Shown: one piece after another, positions 55,435 through 64,000 of the stretch | How the letters are laid out: every line of letters begins with the position of its first letter | How positions within the stretch are numbered: the first letter of the stretch is position 1 | NCBI GenBank assembly: GCA_020465985.1 | Contig: JAANYP010002344.1 | Coordinates: forward strand, 248,001-312,000 | DNA length: 64,000 bases | Source of the DNA: Centrapalus pauciflorus | Taxonomy: Eukaryota > Streptophyta > Magnoliopsida > Asterales > Asteraceae | Direction of reading: 5' to 3' | Made by a program: the position numbers and the translations under genes | The notes under the pieces: model-generated | Told to the model about the DNA's origin: nothing | The model's input: only the letters and a program-made list of their open reading frames with translations | The model's database searches: none

Positions 55435-56153
55435 ATTAGTTATGATACTCAATCTTGTAACAATAACTTATTAGCACATTTGTAATTTAATTCATAACTT
55501 TGTTATTGTAAACTTTTAAACGTGTTTAAATATTAATTGTTGGAGTTTTAAATTATAAAATGGTTAATAGGTTAACTGAATAACTGAATCGATTTAGGTT
55601 TAGGTTCACAAAATCCTCGAATCGACATGTCTGGTTAACCATCCGAAACATGTTTTCAGTTTGGTTAACCATCCATGAACAGTCATACCACCACCGCCTT
55701 TGTCGCCCCATGTACCGCCAGATCCGGAAAGTTTGAGAAATCTATGCACATAACAAACATGATGAAATTTGGTCTAAAGATCTGGATTCTGGGTATGCTT
55801 CAAGAATGTTGATTCTGAGTTTGAAGGTTTTGATTTTCTAGATTTGGTTAAGGAAGATGAATTTCTTGGTTGCTTTAAAGTTCAAACCAAAAACATTTGT
55901 ACGACTTTAACGTTTTATTAAATTAGTTATATTATATATGAATGTAAATTTGATGGTAGTTGATATTTTTGGATCATACAAAACTTTCGGTATCAGGAAA
56001 AAAGATGATAGTAACGTGAGCAGTATTTGGATCATACGGAACTTTTGGTTTGGAATTTTGACATAACTGGGAATAAAGTGTCTAAGAATAAGGTGGTGGA
56101 GGTTCAAGGTGGTGGAGGTTCAGGTTTATGAGGAAGTGGTGAATATGGAAAGT
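55435..56153. other. Intergenic DNA
   Basis: No gene supported. It includes a patch with GGTTAACC motifs (55560-55680) and a GGTGGAGGTTCA short duplication at 56094-56122. Confidence 0.5.
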
Positions 56154-57297
56154 CAGGCCCGGCCCAAGACCTGTGCAATATGGGCCATTGCACAGGGCCC
56201 CCTTTTTTAGGGCCTCCCAAAAATTTAATATATGTGTACTAGGTAGAAGCCCAATAGCTCAAATATGAAATTAGGGTCTGGTCGTATGGACTGGAAGTCT
56301 ACGCAGGAGAGGCGCACTGCCTTTGGCGAATTCAGCGACGCGAAGAGGAAACGTCGATCGATGGCCGTTTTTGTTTTAGGGAGAGGAAACGTCGAATTGC
56401 TAACGATGTTGCGCAACTATGTGCACTGGGAGTCGGATGAGGAAACGTGGATACGAAGACAGCCAATAATCCAACCGTTTTTTGGGAGTGGAAACGTCGA
56501 AATGGCGATAACGTTTGATTAATCGATTTCATGGTCAAACAAATTTCCATACGGTGAGTTTATTGTTATTGATATAAGTATATAGCGTTTTGAATTATGA
56601 GTTAGATTTGGTACCGAAAAATCAAAGTATCAAACAGTACCAGACAAGTAGACGACGAAACCTTACTGGAATTGAATATTGATTTGCAGAGTACCAGTCA
56701 ACGAATGAACGAAACCTTACTGAGTTACTGCTTTTGAATATTGATTTGCAGTTTTGCAATCTGAAACTTCCGAGTTCCAGAGTTCCGAGTTTCCGACTTA
56801 AAGGTTAGTTGGCTATTTCAATTTGCTAGTTTACAAACAGCCTATTTTTTTTATTTGAGTAAAATTCTGATTTGAGTTTATTTGTTGCAGGTCTGAGGTT
56901 TCATCTTTGATAGTTTGATTTATAAATCAAATCGGAAGATTCTGCCTTCAATCTTCATTGATTTTGGGATTCACCACTTATCCTCTCATTGTTCAGGTTG
57001 TTTCATTCTTTGCTTTTTATACAAATTAAGAATTCTAATATAGTAATATAGACATATAGTAATATGAGAAAATATGAATCTGGATATGAAAAACGTAAAA
57101 TGAAAAAGAGAATTGAAGAACTTATTAAATCTCAAAGTGGGGCTCTAGGTAAATTTTTTAGAAAAGAATCATATGTTTGAATGTTTCCTCTCAAAACCCC
57201 ATTGTATAAATGTTTTGAGTTTTGAATTTTTTTTTGTAATCAAAGGGTCTCTTTATAGATTTTGCACAGGGCCCATGAAATCCATGGCACGGCCCTG
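56154..57297 (+). mobile_element. Internally deleted hAT element with perfect 8 bp target-site duplication
   Basis: Begins CAGGCCCGGCCCAAGACC and ends CCATGGCACGGCCCTG. TGGAAAGT flanks both sides exactly (56146-56153 and 57298-57305). The element keeps a long leader-like region and the first codons of a transposase (57064-57180), then runs directly to the right end, so most of the transposase is deleted. Confidence 0.9.
57064..57180 (+). pseudogene. hAT transposase N-terminal remnant
   Basis: A 38-codon ORF reads MRKYESGYEKRKMKKRIEEL, then continues with IKSQSGALGKFF and stops. This start, with its basic YESGYEKRK patch and the GAL(D/G)KFF segment, is typical of plant hAT transposases of the zinc-finger MYM/TTF-type group. 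The zinc finger, catalytic core and dimerisation domain are all absent. Confidence 0.75.
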
Positions 57298-57648
57298 TGG
57301 AAAGTGAGCATGACCTTGGTTTTCATCAAGATTGTGGTCTTTGTGGCTTAGTGTTCGGAGAAGTAGGTTATTTGAAGAAAGAAAAGTAGTAGTCTATATA
57401 TATAGGGTCTATTAGATGATTAATAGGATGGATGGAATGTTAGATGTTGCAAACAGGAGTTTGTTTTGTTAAACCGAATATTACATCATAAAGAGCCATA
57501 TAAGACCTAAATATAATCATCTCTCTTGTTTAATTGTATTTTGTAAGGCGGCACTTATCACTTTGATGTCCGGGTGTCTTATGACATCACGATACTAGAC
57601 CTACAAATTCACTCCTAAAATTTTCCTAACCAAGGAAATTAAAGCAAA
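57298..57648. other. Intergenic spacer
   Basis: No feature beyond the hAT and LTR-element target-site duplications at either end. Confidence 0.5.
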
Positions 57649-57653
57649 CTAAC

Positions 57654-59194
57654 TGATGCAGAATCAGAATTGCATATGATAGAACAATGGATGAACAAAG
57701 GTAAACAATGAAATTGATTAAACAATATAACCGTGAACAATCCAAAAGGATCCCAGGGATAAACCCTTTCTCTCAACCGAATGGTTGGAGACCCTCAAAG
57801 CACAAGCAATGAGCTACTCAAATCCTAACAATATTTCTGCCTACTACTTCCTTTCCCTCCTCCCTTATTTATAGAATTTCCAAATAACTAACTACAACTA
57901 TTATTACCATAATACCCATTCTAGAATATACTAATAGTAAAATCCTATTACTAATAGTAAAATCCTATCAATACTCTCCCCATATGAAAGTCTTGACCTC
58001 AAGACTTGCTTGCAACATTCTTCCACTTCCACTTCCACTTCACTAACCATTTTGTCACAACTTCGGGTTTGTTCTTGATCAACAATCCTTGTTGCCCATT
58101 TGTAGCCAATCGATCATCATGAATGTTGATTCCTGTAAGAGTTCCAACTATGTTGCCCCTCGTAATTGGCTTCATAATGCTATAAGAATCAAGCATGTTG
58201 TCTAATGTAGTTGACCAACGTTGCAAACCAAAATTCCAGCCGAAACTGATGAAGCTGGACAGATCCATGCTATCATCGTTGTCTAACACAAACTCAGCAC
58301 TATTACTTTGTGGAGAAACAAATCCATCAACATGTACCGCATTGAAATTATTTTCATCGAAGACTCTTGTAGGCATTTTATCAAACACCTTGTTAGCAAC
58401 AATTCTACTTATAACTACATCTTCATTTTCACCCACAAGTGTCATTGTTGCACAGTCAGGTCGTTGAAAAACGTTCTCCCCTTGATTGATCTCCGAATAA
58501 GTTTTTGTGATACTGATGAGATTCTGATCGTGGGAAGATTGTGCAACACCATCGCCACCACCAGAACAATTATTCCCACCACCAAACTCGATGATAATTC
58601 CTGATCCAGATTCCCCATCCGACTGGTGTGGTTTACCGTGTTCTGCGATCCATCCCAGCATCAACTTACGGAATTCACCCTCTTGAATCCGATCAGCTTC
58701 CAATGCTTTTAGAGATGCTTTGATCTCGATGACATCAGATTGGAGTTGTCGGATATGTTCCTCATGCTGTTCCAGACGAGATTGGACAGATGGAGTCTCC
58801 ATGATACAAAATGATCAAGGAATCGAGATGAAAACAACAAAATGACCGATAGAGCAGAAAGCGGCAGGTCGGACCAATGATGCAAAATCAGAATTGCATA
58901 TGATAGAACAATGGATGAACAAAGGTAAACAATGAAATTGATTAAACAATATAACCGTGAACAATCCAAAAGGATCCCAGGGATAAACCCTTTCTCTCAA
59001 CCGAATGGTTGGAGACCCTCAAAGCACAAGCAATGAGCTACTCAAATCCTAACAATATTTCTGCCTACTACTTCCTTTCCCTCCTCCCTTATTTATAGAA
59101 TTTCCAAATAACTAACTACAACTATTATTACCATAATACCCATTCTAGAATATACTAATAGTAAAATCCTATTACTAATAGTAAAATCCTATCA
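57654..59194 (-). mobile_element. Young small non-autonomous LTR retrotransposon
   Basis: Two 317 bp LTRs (57654-57970 and 58878-59194) appear identical except for one base (position 8, G versus A on the plus strand). The 5 bp CTAAC flanks both sides exactly (57649-57653 and 59195-59199). LTRs run TG..CA. In the element's own minus orientation the 5' LTR is followed by TTGGTCCGACC, a TGG-starting primer-binding-site-like sequence, and the 3' LTR is preceded by the purine tract ATGGGGAGAGTAT. At 1541 bp, with no protease, integrase or reverse transcriptase, it is a TRIM/TR-GAG-like element that must use enzymes in trans. Confidence 0.92.
57999..58802 (-). CDS. 267-residue ORF of the small LTR element (gag-like, unassigned)
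   Basis: The single ORF fills almost the whole interior, from 75 nt after the 5' LTR to 28 nt before the 3' LTR. The N-terminus looks like a coiled coil (residues about 8-40, LEQHEEHIRQLQSDVIEIKA), as in gag proteins of Ty3-type elements. A Gly/Ser-rich part with SGSGIIIEFGGGNNCSGGGD follows, and the C-terminus is basic and Trp-rich (VTKWLVKWKWKWKNV). There is no CCHC zinc knuckle and no protease motif. I do not recognise the middle and C-terminal parts. They may be gag remnants or captured host sequence. Confidence 0.6.
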   Translation of the reverse strand: METPSVQSRLEQHEEHIRQLQSDVIEIKASLKALEADRIQEGEFRKLMLGWIAEHGKPHQSDGESGSGIIIEFGGGNNCSGGGDGVAQSSHDQNLISITKTYSEINQGENVFQRPDCATMTLVGENEDVVISRIVANKVFDKMPTRVFDENNFNAVHVDGFVSPQSNSAEFVLDNDDSMDLSSFISFGWNFGLQRWSTTLDNMLDSYSIMKPITRGNIVGTLTGINIHDDRLATNGQQGLLIKNKPEVVTKWLVKWKWKWKNVASKS

Positions 59195-59199
59195 CTAAC

Positions 59200-59550
59200 C
59201 GTAGAAAATGAAAACCAAAATAATGTGCAACCCTACTTATTATTTATAAATTTATAATGTTTAATCAAAATTAACCATTATTATTATGTTTGTTATAATA
59301 TTAGATTATATTTGAATTCAAATGAAATTATACTTTTATACATGTGATAAATTCAAATGATGACATTAACAAATTTAATAAGATGATGACATTGCACGAG
59401 TCATTTAGTTTATTAGCATGTGGATCTTTAGAATTTAATGTTTATTTATTAATTTTTTAGTTTTTCTAAAACTAAATAATAATGCTTAATTATGACTTAT
59501 ATATTTAAAACTAACTAATTGAATATATTTTAAAATTAAATTTTATGCAA
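59200..59550. other. AT-rich intergenic spacer
   Basis: No supported feature. Confidence 0.5.
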
Positions 59551-59554
59551 ATAG

Positions 59555-59990
59555 CAACAACTAGATATCGATGCTAATTTGAGCGGAAAATTTTCCTCCA
59601 ATATCTAGATAAATAGCAACGACTACATATTGTTGCTAAAATAGACCGAGTATTTTTTCCTCCAATATTTGCAGTAATAACAACGACCGGCCTAATCTAG
59701 TTGTTAATCAAGGAAATAAAATTATTGCTTTTAGCAACGAATTTAGTCGTTGCTAAAGTAAATAAAATAGTTGTTAAATACTTATAAAATATTTAGCAAC
59801 GACGTAGTTGTTGTTGGTTATTTTTTTTGTCAAATTTAGTAACGACTACTGTTGAAAATTTTGATGCAAAAAACTAGCGGGAATTTTTCACTCAAATTTT
59901 TACTGATTAGCGACGAACTTAGCAACGAAAACTCGTTGCTAACAAATTATAATAACCTTTTTCCATTTTGTTGCTATTTCGTTGGGGATG
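59555..59990. repeat. Cluster of inverted TAGCAACGA/TCGTTGCTA motifs
   Basis: At least ten short motifs of the type TAGCAACGAC and GTCGTTGCTA occur in both orientations, mixed with TTTTCCTCCAATAT repeats. This looks like the sub-terminal region of a CACTA-type transposon. I could not find CACTA/TAGTG ends close by. Confidence 0.55.
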
Positions 59991-60165
59991 CATTATATCT
60001 ACTTTGTGGCTACCCATAACTGGTCTTGGTCATGTTCTGGATGTAAAGAAAAAAGAATCCTTTTTACCAAATAAATCAAAATCTTACGACTAGGTTTCAA
60101 ACCTTTAAAAAGTTATATAGTGTGTTTTTTGTTGAAGTATTTAGATAGAGTATTTTTTTTTTCTA

Positions 60166-60605
60166 GGGTTAAAATTGCAGAATAGTTGTGTACTTATTAA
60201 AATGTATCGATATGATACGTGTACTATTTTAATTATTCATATTACACGTGTACTTTCTGAATCGTTCAAATTTGATACGTGTACTACATTTTTTTCATAC
60301 CAATATGATACCTTTGGATAAATCACACAACACAACCAACTTCAAACACCTATAGACCTCTGTAGAAATCTCCAATGACGATCTCCACCGTCCAGATCGA
60401 AGAACTATGTGTTGCGAAAATTCTCCTCAAATTTCACGCAGATCTAATGGTGAACAAGTTCGTACCGACGATTCCCCCACAATTGCACAAAGCTAGATGA
60501 AATAATCGGTCATAAAAAAGTAAATGTATCATATTAACAATATAAAAGTACACGTACTATGTAGATACACTTTAAAAAGTATACTGCTAATGTACGACTT
60601 TAGCC
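60166..60605. mobile_element. Probable MULE-type MITE
   Basis: The left end GGGTTAAAATTGCAGAATAG and right end GTACGACTTTAGCC are imperfectly inverted. GATACGTGTACTA-type repeats and their complements lie inside. It is similar in style to 11031-11533 and 32639-33328. The duplication is not clear. Confidence 0.5.
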
Positions 60606-62100
60606 ATTTTTTCGATCATTAAAAACCTTAGGATTAGTTCCGCACTTCCGCCCACAAGTTTCAACTCTTGGTTACTTGTCTTTTTAAAAAAAAATTAAGC
60701 CATAAAAGGCTTATGAAATTCTATTAGGCTTAATTTTCAATTTTTTTTACTCACTCTAAATTACTATATACATGTCAAAGGTTGAGACATTTACCCCAAG
60801 AACAAACCAAAGGTTGCGATCATGTCTCAAGGCTCAAGCTTAATGCATATTATTTTATTTTATGTGTTTAACTATTATTCTAAAAATAAAAATTTAAATA
60901 TAATTACATTAAGGTAATTTCTATACATAAATTTATGGTCTACTAGTCAATAATACACAACTAATGAATATTAAAAGTTGTAAAATCATTAATATGGTTA
61001 GTAAAATTAGAAGATGATTAAGTCATTAATATTTAGGAATTGGTTCATTTCCATTTAAAGACATTAGAATGTGATATACACTACATCAAAATTTGTTTTA
61101 TAAGTTGATGGAAGAAATGCCCTTGGGAAGTTATATGTCATTCAATCAATCCCATTCCTTTTTTCTTAAATCAATCATAAAGTATATATAATCTGCATAA
61201 TGTTATTGATTAATTCATTCATAGTTCAAAAGCTATCAATGCTTCAATTTTAATGACACTCGAAACTAGGGCAAATTATAATGAGTGTCAACGATCGAAA
61301 TTGACAAATTTAAAGTACGAAACCAAGACCACAATAATTTGGTTATTGATTGAGTCCGGTCCAATCCTGCTTGGTTTCAGTTTCAATTTGATCTTTATAA
61401 TGTAGTTTTTTGCAATAAAATGACAGGGCTGTATATTAGTCTATAAAATCAAAGGTTTTTTCTTTAGTTGACGAGTTGGTTTAGGATTGAATCAAATTTA
61501 GATCGATCTTGTTTTCAATTTCAGTATTTGTATTTTTTAGTTTTAATTCAACCCGTCTAGTTTGTTTATGGTCTATTACACTCGTTGCATATCATTGTTA
61601 TGGGAAGCCATTAACGTCGTGAATAGAGTTGATAGTGCTTTAAAAGACATGTCCATTGTGAAGAAGCAAGAGAATCATGCCGACAATACCATCGAAAAAG
61701 ATTAATTAAGTTGTTACGTACGTAACAAATGCTCAGATCGAGCTCATGAGTCCCTCGATAACATTATTCTCGAACTATACAAGTTTTGTTCTAGAGAAAA
61801 ATGAAGTTGATTTTCCCTTAAAATAAAATAGAAGTCATGGAGTTGTGATTTGCAAATGTGTGGACGACTTGATGACCAAATTGGACTGTTGAGACATAAG
61901 TTATTCTTGATCCAACAGGCCAAGATGGCTTTCAATGGGAAGCGAACGAAAACAAAGTACAACAAGATAAAAGTTGCAAGTATCGAACTATCAATCGAGT
62001 AGGAAGTGTAGAATATATTTACGGATTGCAAAACACTTTCAGATTGAAGTATTTCGATGGTACAATCGAAATCCTAATCGGATAAAACTCAGAAAAAATG
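60606..62100. other. Intergenic DNA
   Basis: No recognisable gene. A 95-residue minus-strand ORF at 61744-62031 has no known domain and is probably chance. The region around 61600-62030 is less AT-rich and may be decayed transposon sequence. Confidence 0.45.
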
Positions 62101-62149
62101 AACAGAGAATATAGAGTGTTTCTGATTTCTTGTACCGTACTGAAATGAC

Positions 62150-62770
62150 CAAAAACGACGGGTAATAAATTCGGATTCAACCGAATTTCGGGTCCAATTC
62201 GGATTCATCCAAATTTCGGGTCCAATTCAGATTCAACCGAATTTCGCATCAAATTTCATAAAGCTACATTAGTCGAAATAAAAAATCCAATGTAAAAAAT
62301 CAAAATTCAACCGAATTTCGAATCCATCTCGACCCCAGCTAAGGGGCTCTGCCCCTTAGACCCCGCCACAAGGGGCTGCCGCCCCTGGAACCCGCTATTG
62401 GGGGCGCTACCTCCGAACCCCTGATAATTAATCTTAAACAATGTTGAACAAGTGTGCACTCCGCACCAACCCAACTTGTTCAATATTTAATAAGATTATT
62501 TTGGTCAAACAAGTTCATCCCATTACACTAATTAAATCATATTGGTGATAATTCACCAATAGGAAGCATTGTAAGAACAAGATTAACGATACTTGAATTA
62601 AAACCTAATAATGTTCTTATATTATAAATTCCATATCTTCCCTTTCAACTAAATATCATAGTTGCTTGATTCACCATCATTAGGGGACACATAACCTTCA
62701 AATGAATCTTCGGTGCCATAAGCAAACAAGTGCACTCCATATTACAGATATAATGAAATTGATTAAAATG
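62150..62770. repeat. LTR-like retrotransposon remnant
   Basis: Three diverged copies of a roughly 29 bp unit (AATTCGGATTCAACCGAATTT then CGGGTCC) lie at about 62168-62250. They are followed by a GC-rich patch GGGGCTCTGCCCCTTAGACC and GGGGCTGCCGCCCCTGGAAC, and then GAACAAGTGTGCACTCCGC. This kind of segment is frequent in plant copia LTRs. No paired LTR is seen. Confidence 0.45.
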
Positions 62771-62929
62771 AACTATTGAAGTAACGTACATGTTTAATTA
62801 CAAAACAAATTAAAATTGAAACTATTTGTGTATTCGATACGGATTCAATGATTTAAACAAAAATTATGTTTAATTACAAAACAAATCGATTTTTACACAT
62901 AAAACAAAACAAACATACTGAAACATACC

Positions 62930-63381
62930 TAAAATTAGGATATATAAAACGATTAGAATGAACCCCCCATGTGATGGCATGTGCTGTGTCTTTCCCTCTT
63001 AACCCCACCACCTTCCCTCTTCTTCTCTTTTGAGAAAAAACAAATAAATAAAGCCATCAACTCCATTCTCATTCTCCCTCTTTCATCTTAATTCCTATTC
63101 AACGATTTCAATCTTCTTCTTCAACCAACAATCCTTGAAAGTTTTTATTAAATCTCAGAGAACTTTATTGTTCCCATGAATCTTGAAATATAGAAGATTT
63201 ATTTCTAAAAAAGGTACATTTAATTCAATTACATTGTGAAGTTATTGAAGCTTTTGGTGTGTCCTTGAATGGTGGTATATTTTGCAATTTTATAGTTCTC
63301 AAAAGGAGCTTAATTAGGATCTTGGTGTTATCGGTCGAATGTGTTTTAATTTGTTTGGTTTTCTTGTTAATTAATATTCAG
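62930..63381 (+). promoter_or_regulatory. Promoter/leader-like sequence preceding the gene B pseudogene
   Basis: A TATA-like ATATATAAAACG (62941) and CT-rich leader-like text (63000-63180) lead to a donor-like AAAAAG|GTACAT (63212/63213). The next acceptor-like site, TATTCAG|GATT, is the pseudogene exon 4 junction at 63381/63382. The leader is not derived from gene B. Whether it is transcribed is unknown. Confidence 0.3.
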
Positions 63382-64000
63382 GATTGAAAGCTTGCGTTGG
63401 AAGACAAATGGTGGTGCAGCAAAGGTTACGGGGACTGTTTGTTGATGGAGGTATGTTGTTGACTTTTTACTAGGGAGTTGACCTTTACTTGTTGAAGACT
63501 AATGTTGACTTTTTATATGGTCAACAACATCAAGTAGGTGGTGAATATCAACCCTCCAGTAATAATAATAATAATAATAATAGAGTCGTTGGTTTTTTTT
63601 ATCAGCCATTGCAGTTATTCAACCATCCAGGTTAGTTAACTAATTAAGATGATATATAATTAATTAACGTATATAGATGCATGAATGCATTTTAAAAAAT
63701 AATACACATACTTGCATGTGTACGTACGTTATTATTTGAAAAGACAAATATGGTCAAAAAATATACCCGTGTCCGTAGTATTCAGTCACTGCTCTCACAT
63801 CGACATCGGGTGTCATTCAAGCGGTCGTATTTGAGTTGTGCACCGAAAGACATTGGCACGAATAGAAGTTTGGTTGGAATGTTAAGCTTCTAACATCGGT
63901 TTATTCGGTATACATGTATAAAAAAAACAAATGATTACTTACTTATTAAATCTGTAGAATTAATATATGCATCATAACGAATATTGTTAATTAGGGTACA
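63382..64000 (+). pseudogene. Inverted pseudogene copy of WAT1-related gene B exons 4-6
   Basis: Exon 4 (63382-63630), intron, exon 5 (63744-63907), intron and the first bases of exon 6 (63995-) match gene B in order, including the intron sequences. It is therefore a DNA-level duplication, not a retrocopy, in the opposite orientation. Damage: TAC-AAA became TAC-TAG in exon 4, exon 4 is 249 nt instead of 262, exon 5 has a TGG to TAG change (CGAATAGAAG) and is 164 nt instead of 159. It runs off the window end. Exons 1-3 are absent upstream. Confidence 0.9.

Noticed and set aside
58195..58604. Plus-strand ORFs of 90 and 98 residues
   Set aside because: They are antisense shadows of the 267-residue ORF of the small LTR element.
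61744..62031. 95-residue minus-strand ORF
   Set aside because: No recognisable motif or neighbouring exon. Length is within chance expectation for this composition.

Overview
The window is plant nuclear DNA from a eudicot. It is very AT-rich, has intron-split genes with GT-AG junctions, long (TA)n microsatellites, and many plant transposon families (MULE, hAT, CACTA, Helitron, SINE, LTR). I cannot name the species. All assignments come from reading the sequence by eye and recalling protein families. No database search was run.

Layout. 1-4 kb: a single-coding-exon ROH1/DUF793-type protein on the minus strand, with a probable 5'UTR intron. 4-9 kb: a long foldback MULE-type element and gene-poor DNA. 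9.2-14.6 kb: a complete Tubby-like F-box gene (minus) with four coding exons and probable 5'UTR introns. Each of its three coding introns holds a transposon. 14.7-19.4 kb: intergenic DNA with several small MULE and hAT MITEs. 19.4-24.9 kb: an intact seven-exon WAT1-related (UMAMIT/EamA) transporter gene, here called gene A. 25-35 kb: transposon and microsatellite territory. 35.8-47.2 kb: a second WAT1-related gene in tandem on the same strand, here called gene B. Its exon sizes match gene A almost exactly, but its introns are swollen to many kilobases and exon 3 is one base too long. 47.5-55.4 kb: a direct segmental duplication. One copy has been interrupted by a MITE and by a Helitron, and the Helitron in turn carries a 2.4 kb Pack-MULE holding an LRR receptor kinase exon. 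The other copy is the empty site for both insertions. 52.9-62.8 kb: a CACTA MITE, an internally deleted hAT element with the start of its transposase, and a very young small LTR retrotransposon with a 267-residue ORF. 63.4 kb to the end: an inverted, intron-containing pseudogene copy of gene B exons 4-6.

How the genes relate. The cellular genes are unrelated apart from the WAT1-related tandem pair and its pseudogene, which form a local cluster of predicted vacuolar or plasma-membrane solute transporters (amino acid or auxin type). The rest of the window is a dense record of nested transposition with readable target-site duplications and empty sites. I found no CRISPR, no operon-like system and no obviously new enzymatic pathway. 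The most distinctive objects are the Pack-MULE nested in a Helitron, the young non-autonomous LTR element with its ORF, and MITE families whose ends lie in (TA)n tracts.
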